A stretch of DNA of 64,000 nt from Salinisphaera sp. T31B1 (GTDB lineage: Bacteria > Pseudomonadota > Gammaproteobacteria > Nevskiales > Salinisphaeraceae), in the NCBI RefSeq assembly GCF_040361275.1, contig NZ_APNH01000003.1:496001-560000 (forward strand). The letters run 5' to 3'. The translations under genes and the position numbers were made by a program. Numbering within the stretch: the stretch's first letter is position 1; every line of letters starts with the position of its first letter. This document shows positions 9,887 through 19,779 of the stretch, piece after piece. Below the pieces are notes generated by a model that saw nothing but the letters and a program-made list of their open reading frames with translations, made no database searches and was not told where the DNA came from.

Positions 9887-10101
9887 TCGGGCTGGTCACG
9901 TTCGGTCCGGCTTGGCGATGCGCGGGGCCTGAGTTCGCCGAGTCGATCGGCGGCCAGACGGATTCAGGGACTGTCGGGTCACCCGTTCATTCCGCCCGGT
10001 GGCCGGCGGCGGCAAGACCGGCCGGTATGAGTTCGTAGCCGTCACCGTGCCTGTTGCTGTGGCCTCGAGCGTCGGGGCTGGCGGTGAGCGATCGGTGTCG
10101 T

Positions 10102-10107
10102 TACAAT
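10102..10107 (+). promoter_or_regulatory. Candidate -10 element for rpoZ
   Basis: TACAAT, within GTTACAATACGCGG, lies 35 nt upstream of the rpoZ start in a 255-bp gap that otherwise shows no gene. No good -35 hexamer is found at 16-18 bp. Confidence 0.4.
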
Positions 10108-10141
10108 ACGCGGTTTACCACGTCCCGAGCGAAGGCTGAGC

Positions 10142-10456
10142 ATGGCACGAGTCACCGTCGAAGATTGTCTTGAACATGTGAACAACAAGTTCGAGCTGGC
10201 CACGATCGCGGCCAAGCGCGCTCGCCAGCTGGCCCGCGGCGCCAATGCCCATCTGCCCTGGGAGGACGACAAGCCCACGGTGATGGCGCTGCGTGAAATC
10301 GCGGAAGGCTATGTGACCGTAGCCATTCTCGACGAGCCGGATCTGCCGCCGCTGACCACCGGCATGGATACGCCGCGGCCGGCCGAGGCCGCCGAGGAAG
10401 AAAGTGAGGGCGATACTCTCAAGAAGGAAAAGCCCGCCGAAGACGCCGACGACTAG
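10142..10456 (+). CDS. rpoZ: RNA polymerase omega subunit
   Basis: A 104-residue protein beginning [13 protein letters not shown]. This and the following [19 protein letters not shown] segment are diagnostic of omega. Omega assists assembly of the beta' subunit and contributes to the first ppGpp-binding site on RNA polymerase in proteobacteria. The last 30 residues are acidic and lysine-rich, a tail longer than in E. coli (91 residues). The gene precedes spoT, an arrangement conserved in gammaproteobacteria, but a terminator lies between the two. Confidence 0.95.
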   Translation: MARVTVEDCLEHVNNKFELATIAAKRARQLARGANAHLPWEDDKPTVMALREIAEGYVTVAILDEPDLPPLTTGMDTPRPAEAAEEESEGDTLKKEKPAEDADD

Positions 10457-10494
10457 CCTGGTTCCCGGGTCGGCCCGTAACTGCTGATCGCATG

Positions 10495-10522
10495 AAGGCC
10501 GCTGTCCGCAGCGGCCTTTTTC
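10495..10522 (+). terminator. Intrinsic terminator after rpoZ
   Basis: A perfect 10-bp stem (AAGGCCGCTG and CAGCGGCCTT) around a TCCG tetraloop is followed by a run of five T (10517-10521). It lies about 40 nt after the rpoZ stop and should separate rpoZ from spoT. Confidence 0.9.
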
Positions 10523-10598
10523 GTTGCAGCAATGGTCGCTGTGCACATCCTGGGCACGCATAGTCGTCAAGCGCGCGTTTTCCCCGTAATCTGATGGG

Positions 10599-12761
10599 AT
10601 GGAACTGACCGGCGGCCTTACCCGTATACAGAGTCGACTGCGCACATCGCGCATGTCACGAGAGTACGGTATCGACACCCTGGCCGAGCACCTGGAGAGT
10701 TATCTGCCGGAGCCGGTGATCGCGCGCGTGCGTGCAGCCTACGAGTTCGGCGAGCGCCAGCACCGGGGCCAATTTCGCAAGACCGGCGAACCCTATATCT
10801 ATCACCCGCTCGCCGTGGCACGCATTCTGGCCGACATGCGGCTGGATGCGACCACTCTGATCGCGGCGATCCTCCATGACGTCATCGAGGACACCGACGC
10901 CGCGCGCGACGAGGTCGCCGAACGGTTCGGCAAGGAAGTCGCGCATCTCGTGGACGGCGTCTCCAAACTCGACAAGGCTCAGTTCCACAGCCGCGAGCAG
11001 GCCACTGCCGAGAGTTTCCGCAAGCTCATGCTGGCGATGACGCACGATCTGCGCGTGATTCTGGTCAAGCTGGCCGATCGGCTGCACAACATGCGCACGC
11101 TTGAAGGCATGACCGTGCGCAAGCGTGCCCAGATCGCGCGCGAGACATTGGATATCTACGCGCCGATCGCCCGCCGTCTGGGTATCAACAGCATGCGTGT
11201 CGAGCTCGAGGAGCTGGGTTTCGCCAATCTCTATCCCAAGCGCTATGAAGTGCTCCAGCGGGCCAGCCGGTCGGTGACCGGCGATCGGCGTAGTCTGTTG
11301 CGCGAGATAGAAGAGACGTTGTCACGCGGGCTGGCCGCCGAAGGTATCGGAGCCAACGTCAAGGGCCGTAGAAAGAACCTCTACAGCATCTACCGCAAGA
11401 TGCGCGAAAAACACCGTCGCTTCCTCGACGTGTTCGATCTGTATGGCGTCCGGGTGATCGTCGACGCGGTCGACGAGTGCTACCGCGCGCTGGGTATCGT
11501 GCATCATCAGTATCGGCCGATCACCGAGCAGTTCAACGATTTCATCGCCAATCCCAAGCTCAACGGTTATCAATCGCTCCACACCACGGTCATGGCGCGT
11601 GGCGGGATCAAGTTCGAGGTTCAGATCCGGACCCGCGAGATGGATCAGATCGCCGAATCCGGCATAGCCGCGCACTGGCAGTACAAGCTCGGCGAGCGGG
11701 TCGGCAAGCTGGGCAATCTCGACGCCGAAGAGTGGCTGAGCCATCTGAGCGAGATGAACGCCGGCGAGACCGACTCGCTGACCTTTGTCGACGACCTGCG
11801 CATGGACCTGTTCCCCGACGAGGTCTACGTGTTCACGCCCAAGGGCAAGATCATGCGCCTGGCGCGCGGGGCGACCTGCGTGGATTTCGCCTATGCCGTA
11901 CATACCGAACTGGGCGATCGCTGCGTGGCTGCCCGCGTCGATGGCCATCTGGCGCCATTGAACAGTCAGCTCGAATCGGGCCAGACGGTCGAGATCATCA
12001 CCGCCAAGCATGCGCGGCCCAACGCGGCATGGCTGCATTTCCTCAAGACCGCCAAGGCCCGCAACGGGGTACGCAACTTTCTCAAGAATCAGCGTGCAGA
12101 CAAGGCGGAGCGCCTGGGCCAGCGCTTGCTGGACAAGGCGCTGGGCGATCTCGGGCTGTCGTTGCGACGGCTTTCGCGTACCGATATCGACCGGGGGCTG
12201 GCCGAGATGGACGAACCGAGCCTGCCGGCGCTCTATGCCGCGATCGGGCTCGGACGCCGGTTGGCGCCGCTGGTGGCACGCCATTTCCTGGCGGCCGATA
12301 CGCCGGTGGCCAAGGGCCGCCGGGCCAAGCCGCTGGCGGTCGAAGGCACCGAAGGTCTGGTCGTGGAATTCGCCAAGTGTTGTCACCCGGTGCCGGGCGA
12401 CGCTATTCATGGCCAGGCGAGTGTGGGGCGCGGGCTGGTCGTTCACCGTTTCGGCTGTGACTACTCCAAGCGCAAGGGGGCATCTGCGGATCGGGTGGAG
12501 CTGACCTGGGCGGACAATGTCACCGGCGAGTACGATGTCGAGCTGCGGGTGACCGCGTCCAACAAGCGCGGGCTGTTGGCCACGCTGACCGCCAAGTTCG
12601 CCGACTCGGACTGCAATATCGAGAACATCACCTTCCCCGAGCGCGGCGGGGCGTTGATCACGATCCGGTTTCTCATCGGCGTACGCGACCGCCATCATCT
12701 GGCCAGTATCATCCGGCGGCTGCGCCGGGTCGCCGCAGTCGAACGCGTCGAGCGCAGCTGA
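10599..12761 (+). CDS. spoT: Bifunctional (p)ppGpp synthetase/hydrolase SpoT
   Basis: A 720-residue RelA/SpoT protein. The N-terminal HD hydrolase domain is intact, with HDVIED at about residues 93-98, so ppGpp hydrolysis is expected. A synthetase domain (about 245-360) contains GRRKNLYSIYRKM and NGYQSLHT. A TGS domain (about 405-465, VFTPKGKIMRLARGAT) and a C-terminal ACT domain (about 645-720) follow. The protein controls the stringent response. The start is uncertain: the ATG at 10653 (MSREYGIDTLAEHL) resembles many SpoT N-termini and would remove 18 residues. Confidence 0.94.
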   Translation: MELTGGLTRIQSRLRTSRMSREYGIDTLAEHLESYLPEPVIARVRAAYEFGERQHRGQFRKTGEPYIYHPLAVARILADMRLDATTLIAAILHDVIEDTDAARDEVAERFGKEVAHLVDGVSKLDKAQFHSREQATAESFRKLMLAMTHDLRVILVKLADRLHNMRTLEGMTVRKRAQIARETLDIYAPIARRLGINSMRVELEELGFANLYPKRYEVLQRASRSVTGDRRSLLREIEETLSRGLAAEGIGANVKGRRKNLYSIYRKMREKHRRFLDVFDLYGVRVIVDAVDECYRALGIVHHQYRPITEQFNDFIANPKLNGYQSLHTTVMARGGIKFEVQIRTREMDQIAESGIAAHWQYKLGERVGKLGNLDAEEWLSHLSEMNAGETDSLTFVDDLRMDLFPDEVYVFTPKGKIMRLARGATCVDFAYAVHTELGDRCVAARVDGHLAPLNSQLESGQTVEIITAKHARPNAAWLHFLKTAKARNGVRNFLKNQRADKAERLGQRLLDKALGDLGLSLRRLSRTDIDRGLAEMDEPSLPALYAAIGLGRRLAPLVARHFLAADTPVAKGRRAKPLAVEGTEGLVVEFAKCCHPVPGDAIHGQASVGRGLVVHRFGCDYSKRKGASADRVELTWADNVTGEYDVELRVTASNKRGLLATLTAKFADSDCNIENITFPERGGALITIRFLIGVRDRHHLASIIRRLRRVAAVERVERS

Positions 12762-13340
12762 GCGGCCCCGAGCGAGGCGCCGCCTGCGACACGCCCTCGC
12801 CGATTCCAACGGCAACGCGACCGCGCCTGGTCGCTGCAATGTCCTCACCCAGTACGGGCGGCGTCCGATCTGCACAGTCCGTAAAGCCCGGGTCGGCCGC
12901 GAAATCGATATCGATGCTGACGACGGTGCGATCCGCAAGCCAGTGCGCGCCATCAACGCGCAGAGGTTCGGCTGCGTGCGCGCGGGTAGCGATCCGGCCG
13001 CGTGACCGTTCTAGGCCCCGGTCGTCGATTGACATGCGCAGCAGGCGCCGTTCCATGCTGTGGCCGCGGTGGCGGTGCCGCCTCGGGGCAGCTGTGCGTC
13101 GGATCAGCTCGACCGCGTGGACGAGCGGACGTGTTTGAGCTACGAATGGAGCTGGCGGCCGGCCGGCTGCCTCGACCGCAGTACGCCGCGCAGCCGATCG
13201 GGCGTCGGCGGATTTCCGTGGCGGGGCCCATGGCTGTTGCCCTGCCGGGCTCGGATACCCTTGCGGCTTCGCTCGTTCCGGTCGGCAAGGCGCCATCGCT
13301 GTGGGACAATCGCCGGATCAGTCACTCGATTGCTCATGTC
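12762..13340. other. 579-bp gap without a supported gene
   Basis: Several overlapping open frames exist on both strands, as expected for GC-rich DNA, but none gives a recognisable protein or has a clear ribosome site. One minus-strand frame across about 12790-13000 reads less arginine-rich than its neighbours and could be a gene remnant, but this is weak. No RNA gene or repeat was recognised. Confidence 0.5.
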
Positions 13341-13736
13341 ATGACTCGACCGGATACTCACCAGATCATCGAAACACAGAGCGCGCCCGCTGCCATCGGC
13401 GCGTACTCGCAGGCCGTGCGCGCCGGCCAGACCGTCTATATATCGGGCCAGATTCCGCTCGACCCGGCCACCGGTCAGCTCGTCGAAGGCGGTATCGAGA
13501 CACAGATAGCGCAGGTATTCGATAACCTGGCAGCGGTCGCCACAGCCGCCGGCGCCACGCTCGGGCACGCGGTCAAGCTCACGATCTACCTGACCGATAT
13601 GGACGATTTCGGCGCGGTCAACAAGGTCATGGAAGCGAAGTTGGGTACGCCATACCCGGCCCGTGCGGCCGTCGGCGTAGCCGCGTTGCCCAAGGGCGCA
13701 CGCGTCGAGGCCGATGCCGTCCTCGTCCTCGGTTGA
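13341..13736 (+). CDS. ridA: RidA family enamine/imine deaminase
   Basis: A 131-residue RidA (YjgF/YER057c/UK114) protein. RidA hydrolyses reactive 2-aminoacrylate and other enamines formed by PLP enzymes. The family motifs are GAYSQAVRAGQTVYISGQIPLD near the N-terminus, the central ETQIAQVFDNL helix, and the active-site arginine region PYPARAAVGVAALPKGARVE at the C-terminus. The frame is open for 100 more codons upstream, but homologues start near this ATG. The end overlaps recG by 23 bp. The spoT-ridA-recG order is common in gammaproteobacteria. Confidence 0.94.
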   Translation: MTRPDTHQIIETQSAPAAIGAYSQAVRAGQTVYISGQIPLDPATGQLVEGGIETQIAQVFDNLAAVATAAGATLGHAVKLTIYLTDMDDFGAVNKVMEAKLGTPYPARAAVGVAALPKGARVEADAVLVLG

Positions 13737-15852
13737 ACCGACCGCTGCCCGGGCAGGGGCCCGGCTGCGTGCCGCGGATTCGTGTCGCCGGCTGAACGGA
13801 ATCGGGCCGAAGCTGGCCGTCCGGCTCGCCGCGCTCGGGATCGAACGTATCGGCGACGTGCTCCTGCACCGCCCGTCGCGCTACGAGGATCGCACCCGGA
13901 TCACGCCGGTGTGCGAACTGGCAACGGCTGGGGGCCCTGCGCTGGCGGTAGTTCGCGTCGATGCAGCCGAGGTTCGTCACGGTCGCAGGCGCAGCTTGCT
14001 CGTGTCGGCCAGCGACGGGCAGGCGCGGCTGTGGCTGCGGTTTTTTCACTTCGCGCCCGCACAGCAGGCACAGATGAGTCCGGGCACATGGCTGCGTGTG
14101 TTTGGCGAGCCCCGGCCCGGTGTCTACGGCCTGGAAATGGTTCACCCCGAGTATCAGATCGTGGCCGACCAGTCAGCGGGCCACGATATCGTGGCCGAAC
14201 TGCGTGCGATCTACCCGACGACGAGCGGAGTCACCCAGCCGCGTCTGCGTGACCTGGTCGGTCAGGCGCTGACCTTGCTGGACGATCCGGACTTCTGGCC
14301 CTCGGGCCTTCCGGCTGATGTAAGCGCCGAACTGGTGGCTGCCGGGCTGCCGGCCCGGACCGGCTCGGCCCTCGAACGGATCCACCGGCCGCCGCCGGAT
14401 ACGGATCTGGCTGCTCTGGTCGAGGGCCGTGATCCGGCTGTGGCCCGTCTGGCCTTCGAGGAGTTGCTCGGTCATCAGCTCGGGCTGCGCACGCGCCGTC
14501 GGCGGATCAAGACCGAGTTGGCCCCCCAGCTGGGCGATGCCGGGCGGGGCCTTGCGCCGCTGTTCGAGCAGCTCGGCTTTGCGCCCACTGGCGCCCAGCG
14601 ACGCGTGATCGGCGAGATTCTGGCGGATATGGCCACGTCTGCGCCGATGCTGCGCCTGATCCAGGGCGACGTCGGCTCCGGCAAAACCGTGGTGGCCGCT
14701 GCCGCCGTGCTCACCGCGGTCGAGAACGGCTGGCAGGCGGCATTCATGGCGCCGACCGAACTGCTGGCCGAGCAGCACTACGCCAGTCTGGCCCGCTGGC
14801 TGGCGCCGCTTGGGATCAATGTGTGGCTGATCACTGGCCGCCGCCGGCGCGACGACACGGAGCTGGCCGAGATCGCGGCCGGTGCACCCGGGGTGGCCGT
14901 GGGCACCCACGCGCTTTTCCAGCAGGCGCTGTCCTTCGGGCGCCTGGGGTTGTGCGTGATCGATGAACAGCACCGGTTCGGGGTCGATCAGCGGCTGGCC
15001 TTGCGCAACAAGGTCAGCGAGCGCGGCCTGACCGCGCATCAACTGATCATGACCGCGACCCCGATTCCACGCACGCTGGCGATGTCGGCCTATGCGGACC
15101 TGGATACTTCGATCATCGACGAACTGCCGCCCGGGCGAACGCCGGTGGTGACCGTAGCGGTGCCCAACACGCGGCGCGACGAGGTCGTGGCGCGTATCGG
15201 TCGCGCGGTAGCCGAGGGCCGTCAGGTCTATTGGGTGTGTACGCTCATCGAAACCAGCGACAAGCTGGAGGCGCAGGCGGCCGAAGCCGCGGCCGAGGCT
15301 CTTTCGGTAGCGCTGGACCGTGTACGGGTCACGCTCGTGCACGGGCGCATGAAGGCCGCCGAGAAGGCCCGGGCGATGAATGCCTTCAAGTCCGGCGCGA
15401 TCGATGTGCTGGTAGCCACCACGGTGATCGAAGTCGGCGTGGACGTGCCCAATGCCTCGCTGATGATCATCGAGAACGCTGAGCGGCTGGGCCTGGCGCA
15501 GCTGCATCAGTTGCGTGGACGGGTGGGGCGCGGCTCGGTGGAAAGCCACTGCGTGCTACTTTATCAGCCGCCGCTGTCCGATACCGCGCGGCGTCGGTTG
15601 TCGGTGCTCCGCGAGACTGGCGACGGTTTCGCGATTGCACGTGCCGATCTGGAACTGCGAGGTCCCGGCGAGGTGCTGGGCACGCGCCAGACCGGCGCGG
15701 CGACGTTCCGTATCGCCGATCTCGTGCGCGACGGCGCGTGGGTCGAACGTGCGCTGGCGTTGGCCGACGATCTGCTGGCCTATCATCCGCGCGAGGCCGA
15801 TATCCTCATCGATCGCTGGGCCGGCGCTGGCGGCGCCTACGCCCGCGTATGA
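13714..15852 (+). CDS. recG: ATP-dependent DNA helicase RecG
   Basis: A 712-residue superfamily 2 helicase that remodels stalled replication forks and Holliday junctions. An N-terminal wedge/OB domain (about residues 20-220) precedes two helicase lobes. Walker A is GDVGSGKTVVAAAA, motif II is the DEQH box in VIDEQHRFGVDQR, and motif VI lies in the QLRGRVGRG region. The length matches the family (about 690). It starts inside the end of ridA, which suggests coupled expression. Confidence 0.95.
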   Translation: MPSSSSVEPTAARAGARLRAADSCRRLNGIGPKLAVRLAALGIERIGDVLLHRPSRYEDRTRITPVCELATAGGPALAVVRVDAAEVRHGRRRSLLVSASDGQARLWLRFFHFAPAQQAQMSPGTWLRVFGEPRPGVYGLEMVHPEYQIVADQSAGHDIVAELRAIYPTTSGVTQPRLRDLVGQALTLLDDPDFWPSGLPADVSAELVAAGLPARTGSALERIHRPPPDTDLAALVEGRDPAVARLAFEELLGHQLGLRTRRRRIKTELAPQLGDAGRGLAPLFEQLGFAPTGAQRRVIGEILADMATSAPMLRLIQGDVGSGKTVVAAAAVLTAVENGWQAAFMAPTELLAEQHYASLARWLAPLGINVWLITGRRRRDDTELAEIAAGAPGVAVGTHALFQQALSFGRLGLCVIDEQHRFGVDQRLALRNKVSERGLTAHQLIMTATPIPRTLAMSAYADLDTSIIDELPPGRTPVVTVAVPNTRRDEVVARIGRAVAEGRQVYWVCTLIETSDKLEAQAAEAAAEALSVALDRVRVTLVHGRMKAAEKARAMNAFKSGAIDVLVATTVIEVGVDVPNASLMIIENAERLGLAQLHQLRGRVGRGSVESHCVLLYQPPLSDTARRRLSVLRETGDGFAIARADLELRGPGEVLGTRQTGAATFRIADLVRDGAWVERALALADDLLAYHPREADILIDRWAGAGGAYARV

Positions 15853-15901
15853 CGTGCCGACGGCGCGTACGAGCGACCCAACGACAACCGCAAGGCTGGC
15901 C

Positions 15902-17857
15902 ATGAGTCTGATCACACGTATCCGCCATCTGGCCCAGTTCCGACTGGAACAGTTCATTCTCCGCGGCGTGGTGTCGCGGCTCATGGTGATCGCGCTGGCG
16001 ATGGTACTGATCGCCGCCGGCGCCGGGCTGTTCGTCTATGCCATGGCGCCGTTGCCCTCGGAGACCTATCCCGATGCGGGCTCGGCCATCTGGTGGGCGT
16101 TTCTGCGCCTGACCGACTCGGGCTATCTCGGTGACGACGAGGGTGCGCTGTTACGCAGCGTCTCCACTGCGTTGACGATCACGGGCGTGGTGCTGTTCGT
16201 CGGCGCGCTGATCGCGACCATGACCCAGTGGCTCAACGATACGATCGAAACGCTCGAGGCCGGCTACACCCCCATCGCACAGAACAATCATGTGCTAATT
16301 CTGGGCTGGAACAACCGTACCGCAGCCATGGTCGAGGATCTGGTGCAGTCCGAGGGGCGGGTCGCCCGGTTTCTGGACCGGCACGGCGGCGGGCGGCTGC
16401 ATATCGTGATTCTGGCCGAGCGTGTATCGCCGGCGCTGATGCAGGAGATCAAGGATCGGCTCGGCCGTCGTTTCGATTTCCGTCGGATCACGCTGCGCTC
16501 CGGCACGCCTCTGCGCCTGGATCACCTCAAGCGGGTCGACTATCTGCATGCCGGCGTGATCCTGCTGCCGACCCGTGAATTCGCTGCTGACAACTCGCCC
16601 GACGAACTCACCATCAAGACGCTCATGAGCGCTGCGCATTCCGACGACGATGTTCCGGCCGAGCAGCTGCCGCTGGTGGTCGCAGAGATCTTCGACGCCG
16701 ATCGGCTGGAAACCGCGCGTCGCGCCTACCCCGGGCCGGCGGAGTTCATCGGCACGCCGCTGATCATCAGCCGGTTGCTGGTACAGAATGCGCGCCATAC
16801 CGGTCTGTCCTGGATATACAACGAGCTGCTGGCCAGCCACGACGAGCCTGGCTGCAATCAGATCTTTGTACGGCGCTGTCCGGAGCTGGCCGGTCAGCGT
16901 CTGGTGGATGTCGCCGGTCGTTTCGACAAGGCAGTGCTGGTGGGCATCGCACGCGATGGCCAGCTGATCGCGTTGTTCGCCGACGCCGAGGACCGGGTGA
17001 CCGCCGATGATCCGCTGGCTTTCATCGCGCGTGAGTTCGATCATTGCCGACCCGATCGCGACGTGCCGCCGGAGTCGACTGAACTGCGTCTGCCGTCGGC
17101 GCGTGACAATCGGGTCAGCGGTACGCGTCGTGTGCTCGTGCTGGGCTGGAATCAGAAGCTGCCATCGTTGCTGGCCGAGTTCGATGCCCATAACCGTGAG
17201 CCGGTGGACGTGGACGTGCTGTCGCTGCTGGATACCGCCGAGCGCCAGACGATCCTGCATCGCAAGGGCGTGCGCCTATCGCATGCCCGCGTGCGCCAGC
17301 TCGAAGGCGATCTGACCTCCCACTACGAAGTCGAGCAGCTGAATGTCGCCGGCTACGACAACCTCATTCTGGTGGCCAGCGACTGGCTTGGCTCGGCGGA
17401 CGCCGCGGATGCGCGCATGCTGCTGGGGTATCTCGTGCTCTCGCGGGTACTCGAAGACGTCGCCAATCCGCCGCGCATGGTGGTCGAGACCTTGTCCAAC
17501 GACAACGAAAAACTGTTCGACGTCGCCAACGTCGAGCGCCTGGTTTCGCCGGACCTGCAGGCCAGCGTACTCACTCAGGTTGCCCTGCGCCGCGAACTGC
17601 ACTGGGTGATCGAGGAGCTGTTCGGCGCCGGCGGCGCCGAGATCGAATTCCGCGATGCCGAGGCGCTGGGTCTGGCGGGCCGTCAGCCGTGCTTCGATAC
17701 GCTACGCGCCGAGCGCGCCCGTCACGGTGAAGTGCTGATCGGTGTGCTGGGCGGCCCGAACCGTCCGGCGCCGCGATTGCGGCTCAATCTGGCCGACAAG
17801 CAGGCGCCGATTCCATTGGCCGCTGGCGACGAACTGGTCGTGATCGCGGTTGGCTGA
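15902..17857 (+). CDS. CASTOR/POLLUX-type ion channel with RCK domains
   Basis: A 651-residue protein with two membrane segments (about residues 26-48 and 88-108) flanking a pore-loop-like stretch WWAFLRLTDSGYLGDDEG. TDSGYL at 71-76 resembles the ADSG-type filter of plant CASTOR/POLLUX channels rather than the TVGYG of potassium channels. Two Rossmann-like RCK/TrkA-N regions follow: one starts at VLILGWNNRTAAM near residue 131, the second at RVLVLGWNQKLPS near 413. It is probably an inner-membrane cation channel gated through its RCK domains. It follows recG by 49 bp. Ion selectivity and ligand are unknown. Confidence 0.85.
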   Translation: MSLITRIRHLAQFRLEQFILRGVVSRLMVIALAMVLIAAGAGLFVYAMAPLPSETYPDAGSAIWWAFLRLTDSGYLGDDEGALLRSVSTALTITGVVLFVGALIATMTQWLNDTIETLEAGYTPIAQNNHVLILGWNNRTAAMVEDLVQSEGRVARFLDRHGGGRLHIVILAERVSPALMQEIKDRLGRRFDFRRITLRSGTPLRLDHLKRVDYLHAGVILLPTREFAADNSPDELTIKTLMSAAHSDDDVPAEQLPLVVAEIFDADRLETARRAYPGPAEFIGTPLIISRLLVQNARHTGLSWIYNELLASHDEPGCNQIFVRRCPELAGQRLVDVAGRFDKAVLVGIARDGQLIALFADAEDRVTADDPLAFIAREFDHCRPDRDVPPESTELRLPSARDNRVSGTRRVLVLGWNQKLPSLLAEFDAHNREPVDVDVLSLLDTAERQTILHRKGVRLSHARVRQLEGDLTSHYEVEQLNVAGYDNLILVASDWLGSADAADARMLLGYLVLSRVLEDVANPPRMVVETLSNDNEKLFDVANVERLVSPDLQASVLTQVALRRELHWVIEELFGAGGAEIEFRDAEALGLAGRQPCFDTLRAERARHGEVLIGVLGGPNRPAPRLRLNLADKQAPIPLAAGDELVVIAVG

Positions 17858-17899
17858 GGCCTTGACGAGCCGGGCACGCGCACGGCCGCGACGGCGAGG

Positions 17900-18988
17900 C
17901 TAGATCCATTTGCGACGCCGGAAATAGATCAGCATGCCGATGACCAGTATCGCCATCACAGCAATGACGGCCGGGTAGCCGTATCGCCAGCCCAGTTCAG
18001 GCATGTTCCAGGGGCTGCGCGTGTTGAAGTTCATGCCATAGACGCCGGCGATGAACGACAATGGCATGAAGATCGTGGCGATCAGCGTGAGCATGCGCAT
18101 GATTTCGTTGAGCCGCGTGGAGGCCAGCGACAGATGGGTGTCCAGCAGCGAACCGGCGGTCTCGTAGTAGCCCTCGGTCAGATCCAGTACGCGCCGGGCG
18201 TGGTCTTCGACATCGCGGAAGTAGGGCCGGTTGTCGACGTGGATCAGCCCGTGATCCAGCCCGACCCAGCGCAACAGCATTTCGGACTGGCTGCGCAGGA
18301 TTTTCTTCATGCCGATCAGGCGCCGTCGAAGGTCGTGAATGACGCCGATCAGATCGCGACCGTTACGGTCGAAAATCTCGTCCTCGACTGTTTCCAGATG
18401 GTCGTTGTAGGCCGACAGGACCTCAAAGCTGGTATCGACCACGACATCCGCCAGGCAATACGCGAGATAGTCCGACTCGGCCTGGGCGATCCGGCCCTGG
18501 GCCTCGTGGATTCGCTGGCGAACCGGTGCGAACACGTCGTGGCTGCCGGCATGAAAGCTCAGCACGAAATCCTCGCCGACGAACAGGCTGACCTGCTGAA
18601 ACACCGGCTCGTCGTCGATGGTGACCGGCAGGGCCAGACAGGCGAATACGCTGTAGCGATACGCATCGAGCTTGGGCCGCTGGCCGGTATTGATGACGTC
18701 TTCAAGCGCTAGCGGATGCAGATGAAAAACGCGACCCAGGCGCTCCAGATCGGCTGCGGCCATGTCGCCTTCGAAATGCAGCCAGCTCAGTCGGTGGTTG
18801 TGGCCGGCCGGGGAGGCCAGCGCTTCGTCGAGCGAGCAGTTGGCTCGTTCCACGGTCTCGTGTTCGCCGCCGAAATCCATGCGATGGATCGTCAGGGGCC
18901 AGCGTGTAGTCGGGCGATCGGGCGCGTCGCTCAGAGCGCCGGGGCGAGTGCCGGGGCGGGGGCGGTGGCTGAGAAAATAATGCAGCAT
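17900..18988 (-). CDS. CorA-family divalent metal transporter
   Basis: A protein of about 362 residues with a large cytoplasmic N-terminal domain and two C-terminal membrane helices. The CorA signature YGMNF lies between the helices and a basic tail ends the protein (RRRKWI). The CorA pentamer conducts Mg2+; the related ZntB moves Zn2+, and sequence alone does not separate them confidently here. The frame can be extended to a TTG at 19012 or shortened to an ATG at 18880; the ATG at 18988 is a compromise without a clear ribosome site. It is convergent with the channel gene upstream. Confidence 0.85.
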   Translation of the reverse strand: MLHYFLSHRPRPGTRPGALSDAPDRPTTRWPLTIHRMDFGGEHETVERANCSLDEALASPAGHNHRLSWLHFEGDMAAADLERLGRVFHLHPLALEDVINTGQRPKLDAYRYSVFACLALPVTIDDEPVFQQVSLFVGEDFVLSFHAGSHDVFAPVRQRIHEAQGRIAQAESDYLAYCLADVVVDTSFEVLSAYNDHLETVEDEIFDRNGRDLIGVIHDLRRRLIGMKKILRSQSEMLLRWVGLDHGLIHVDNRPYFRDVEDHARRVLDLTEGYYETAGSLLDTHLSLASTRLNEIMRMLTLIATIFMPLSFIAGVYGMNFNTRSPWNMPELGWRYGYPAVIAVMAILVIGMLIYFRRRKWI

Positions 18989-19062
18989 CAACGAAACGGG
19001 TGAGCAAACCAACGGAGCGGCGAGTAAAGCGCAGGCACCCGCTTGCTGGCAAGTCGAGCGGC

Positions 19063-19779
19063 CTAGGCGCGCGCCACGCAGTAGATATCAACACGCGTGG
19101 CGCCGGCCGCACGCAGACAACGATCGAGTGCAGCGACGGTATGGCCGGTGGTCATGACATCGTCGACGATCGCCACATGGCGTGCACGCAACGTGCCGCG
19201 GCATACGAACGCGTCGCGCATGTTCGCGGCACGACGCTCTGCGGCCAGCGTACTTTGACGCTCGGTCGCACGGCCGCGTTCGACCATTCGCGGTTCGACC
19301 GGGCATGCCAGTTGCCCACCGAGCCGCCGGGCCAGGCGCTCGGCCTGATTGAAGCCCCGCTGTCGATAACCGCTGCGATGCAGCGGCACCGGTATGAGCT
19401 GTTCGGGCAGCACGTCGCCGTGCTCGTCCAGCCGCTCGCGGATGTGCGCCGCCAGCAGATCGCCGAGCAGTCGGGCGTAGGTCAGCTGACCATCGAATTT
19501 AAGCCGGGCGATCATCCAGCGGATCGGCTGTTCGTACACAAAGCCGGGGACCACATGGTCGAAGCGGGGACGTTGCCGGCAGTCGCGACAGGTCGTGCTG
19601 CTCGCGGTCGGCGTCAAGGGCATGCCGCAGTGGTGACAGGCATGGACGAGCCAGGGCAGCTCCGTGGCGCAGTCGTGGCACAGATTCCGATCGAGGTCGG
19701 CCGGTGCTCGACAAAGCGCACAGGATGTACCGAGCAACATTTGTTGAGCAATTTTTATCCAATCGTCAAGAAATGACAT
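19063..19779 (-). CDS. ComF-family phosphoribosyltransferase-like protein
   Basis: A 238-residue ComF/GntX family protein. The N-terminus has a four-cysteine double zinc-finger-like region (CALCRAP, CHDC, CHHCG, CRDC). The C-terminal half is a phosphoribosyltransferase fold with the PRPP-binding motif VAIVDDVMTTGHT and the QRGFNQAERLARRL segment. In naturally competent bacteria ComF aids DNA uptake; GntX is linked to use of DNA as nutrient. The start at MSFLDDW was chosen because longer versions would overlap bioB. It diverges from bioB, a pairing common in gammaproteobacteria. Confidence 0.88.
   Translation of the reverse strand: MSFLDDWIKIAQQMLLGTSCALCRAPADLDRNLCHDCATELPWLVHACHHCGMPLTPTASSTTCRDCRQRPRFDHVVPGFVYEQPIRWMIARLKFDGQLTYARLLGDLLAAHIRERLDEHGDVLPEQLIPVPLHRSGYRQRGFNQAERLARRLGGQLACPVEPRMVERGRATERQSTLAAERRAANMRDAFVCRGTLRARHVAIVDDVMTTGHTVAALDRCLRAAGATRVDIYCVARA

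Noticed and set aside
11322-12956. A 544-codon minus-strand frame over spoT
   Set aside because: Antisense to the well-supported spoT gene.
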